A DNA stretch of 64,000 nt from Sisyra terminalis (taxonomy: Eukaryota; Arthropoda; Insecta; Neuroptera; Sisyridae), in assembly GCA_958496175.1 (NCBI GenBank), contig OY292274.1, positions 4,712,001 through 4,776,000 on the forward strand. Direction: 5' to 3'. Positions within the stretch are counted from its first letter, which is position 1. The number at the start of each line of letters is the position of its first letter. Below the pieces are notes generated by a model. The model saw only the letters and a program-made list of their open reading frames with translations. It made no database searches and was not told the origin of the DNA. This document shows, in pieces, positions 62,501-64,000 of this stretch. The position numbers and the translations under genes were made by a program.

Positions 62501-64000
62501 CATTCCTTCAAAAAATTACTTTGAAACTATCTTCTTTCAAATTTGCTCAGTAGCGAGTTTTAAAGCTTAATAACTTTTTACCCGTTAGAATTACGAAAAA
62601 ACTACCTCAATAATTTTTTGTAGAAAATTGAATTTCCTACAAGAACAGCTGATGAAAAATTCCAAAAAAAAATTTTTTCGTAGTTGTACCAAATAAAACG
62701 TAAAAAAAATTTTTTTACGTGTTATTTAAATGGGAAAATAGACATTCATTGAGCTTCGTGGAGAACCAAGATATCAACCTGCACTTTGGAGGGAATTTTT
62801 TATGCCTTAGAAAAGCGTTTAAGATGATAGGCAAAAAACTTTTTTTTTAGACCACTCTAGTATATACAGACATTTCAAACTGAAAAAATAGAAGTTATTT
62901 GAATTTTATAAAGCTTAACATCATATTCACTAAGATTAATAACGAATTAGTTTGGTTCATCAAGAAACTTTACTAGCCATGCCATTCGACATAAGAAAAC
63001 ATTTCTTCTATTGATTTTTTTCTTTAATATGAAACCTCTAAATTTTTACAAAAGAAAAATCAAGAGAAGTCAAATAGCCTATTTTTTTTTCCTTTTTCAA
63101 AACAAAATAAAAATGATTGAATATTTATTTTTTTAGGATAAATTCAATCGTCTTTCGAAGTTAATTAGTGGTGAAACGGTGCAAATTGGAAGTACAGCAG
63201 TATCGGCTGCTCATCATCCTCAAGCAATTAGTTATTGCAAAAATTTATTGGCTAAAAAATTTGTTGTAAGTTGAACATTGTACTTGTAATCGATTATATG
63301 ACAAAACAGAACACACTGCTATATGTAGGGTGTTTAAGTTGATTTTCACTTCCTTGTTTTTTGTATATGTACCTTCAAAAGTATTTTTTTTAATTCACGA
63401 GTTTCAAAATATACAACATGCGTAATTCGAATTTTATTTTGGTCAATTACGATTTTTATCATAACTCTGCAACAAAAGTTTGTTGTATTTATGTGGGTTT
63501 GTTAAATGACAAAAATACAGTATAATCTCACTAATCCGGCACTTCGATAGATCGGCACATCCAATAATCCGGCACCCTCCGCCCACGCTGCCATCGCTCC
63601 TCTATAATTGTGCGCTCTTAGAAATACTTTATTTTATTTATTATGACTTTTTCACTATAATCCAGTAATCCGAACATACCAATAATCCGGTACCCTCTGG
63701 TTTTTAATTGTGCCGGATTAGTGAGATTACACTGTATTAACAATGTATCATTTTCATTGCATTTATCGCTAATTTTTATGGTATTTACAATGTTTAGTTA
63801 TGATAGAGACCAGTTATAGTTACGAGTTGTTTAGGAGGGTGATTATTATAATTGAGACTATCTTTTAATATGAAAACAGGTTTTAAAAAGTAGTTTCACC
63901 GATTTATCTATTGAATTTTTTTTCTAGAGGCAAGGCGACTTAATGGTTTCGAGTAATCCAAAATCAGCGTTCGCTTTTGCAGCAGTCATAGTGGCATTAT
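59525..64000 (+). CDS. GLE1: Nucleoporin GLE1, 5' part, truncated by window end
   Basis: GLE1 acts at the cytoplasmic face of the nuclear pore, where with inositol hexakisphosphate it stimulates the DEAD-box ATPase Dbp5/DDX19 to release exported mRNPs. Exons: 59525-59806, 59874-60083, 61063-61308, 61370-61460, 61519-61665, 61729-61922, 63137-63265, 63928-64000 (window edge). That gives 457 codons plus 1 nt, all in phase. Residues about 95-330 form the long coiled coil (for example EEQELENEMKTFELQTRLEN and ALQKAEEQKRLKEQEAEIQR). The GLE1 domain begins near 330: RFDLQKAINMPINAIT, FNRLSKLISGETVQIGS, YCKNLLAKKFVRQGD, matching KMDLQKAATIPVSQIS, KIHSLLSGKPVQSG and YKLAEKFVKQGE in human. The first donor (GTACGA at 59807) is a choice; GTTCGA at 59798 is also in phase. 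The ATG is chosen because it directly follows a good acceptor. Confidence 0.94.
60420..60620 (+). pseudogene. Fragment of a repeated transposon-derived ORF in GLE1 intron
   Basis: The plus strand reads SDSSKRCLKAVLLHNSGFYA, then VGHSVHLKETYKNLELVLYK and LKYKDLDYQVFDDFKI followed by a stop. It matches a repeated ORF of unknown function known from many arthropod and cnidarian genomes (SLKAVLLHNGN, HSVHLKETYENV motifs). Only about 60 codons remain. Confidence 0.65.
62035..62859. repeat. Long foldback transposon, TAGAGTGGTCC termini, copy 2
   Basis: The 825-bp copy is closely similar to 4637-5474 and in the same orientation. It is flanked by GTATATAC on both sides (62027-62034, 62860-62867), a perfect 8-bp duplication. 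It lies in a GLE1 intron. The match to copy 1 over most of its length indicates fairly recent activity. Confidence 0.92.
63518..63734. mobile_element. Pogo-like MITE, copy 2 (GLE1 intron)
   Basis: The 217-bp element has termini CAGTATAATCTCACTAATCC and the inverse with one change, flanked by TA. Internal CCGGCACCCTCCGCCCACGC matches the 10111 copy in inverted sense. Confidence 0.87.

Overview
The window is a stretch of AT-rich animal (arthropod, almost certainly insect) nuclear DNA. The reasons are spliced genes with GT-AG introns as short as 57 nt, long introns packed with inverted-repeat transposons and Helitrons, and protein families that are animal-specific. The order of insect cannot be fixed from the sequence. 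There is no sign of bacterial, viral or organellar sequence, no CRISPR array, and no complete tRNA or rRNA gene.

Four genes were assembled exon by exon, and the reading phase closes at every assigned junction. (1) MED13 (fly skuld), the large Mediator kinase-module subunit, fills 4426-49750 on the minus strand. It has 12 coding exons and 2053 residues. A tiny 69-bp first coding exon at 49682-49750 is separated from exon 2 by a 22-kb intron, and a second intron spans 11.8 kb. (2) mRpL50, a mitochondrial large-subunit ribosomal protein, runs on the plus strand from about 50693 to 53914 in two exons, head-to-head with MED13. Its first exon has an apparent one-base frame break behind a mitochondrial presequence. 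(3) HEATR6, a HEAT-repeat protein, is at 53969-58662 on the minus strand with 13 exons and 944 residues. It lies tail-to-tail with mRpL50, only 54 bp between stop codons. (4) GLE1, the mRNA-export factor of the nuclear pore, starts at 59525 on the plus strand, divergent from HEATR6, and is cut by the window end after 457 codons.

Most of the rest is transposon. The introns hold long foldback elements with TAG-type inverted termini and 8-bp target duplications (4637-5474, 33258-35816, 46769-47811, 62035-62859), and a second foldback family (38726-40409, 41718-43022). There are also hAT-like and pogo-like MITEs, three Helitron-type elements (one with a decayed Pif1-like helicase), decayed transposon ORFs and a tRNA-headed SINE-like fragment. 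Two CpG-rich islands inside MED13 introns 1 and 2 are candidate alternative promoters. The left 4.4 kb is MED13 3' UTR and flank with no recognisable gene, and contains a nearly perfect 267-bp palindrome.

The genes are housekeeping: transcription control (MED13), mitochondrial translation (mRpL50), mRNA export (GLE1) and a HEAT-repeat scaffold (HEATR6). No novel multi-gene system was found. The most interesting points are the mRpL50 frame break, upstream ORFs on MED13, recurrent hammerhead-ribozyme-like cores in the repeats, overlapping 3' ends, and repeated hits on a single 8-bp target.
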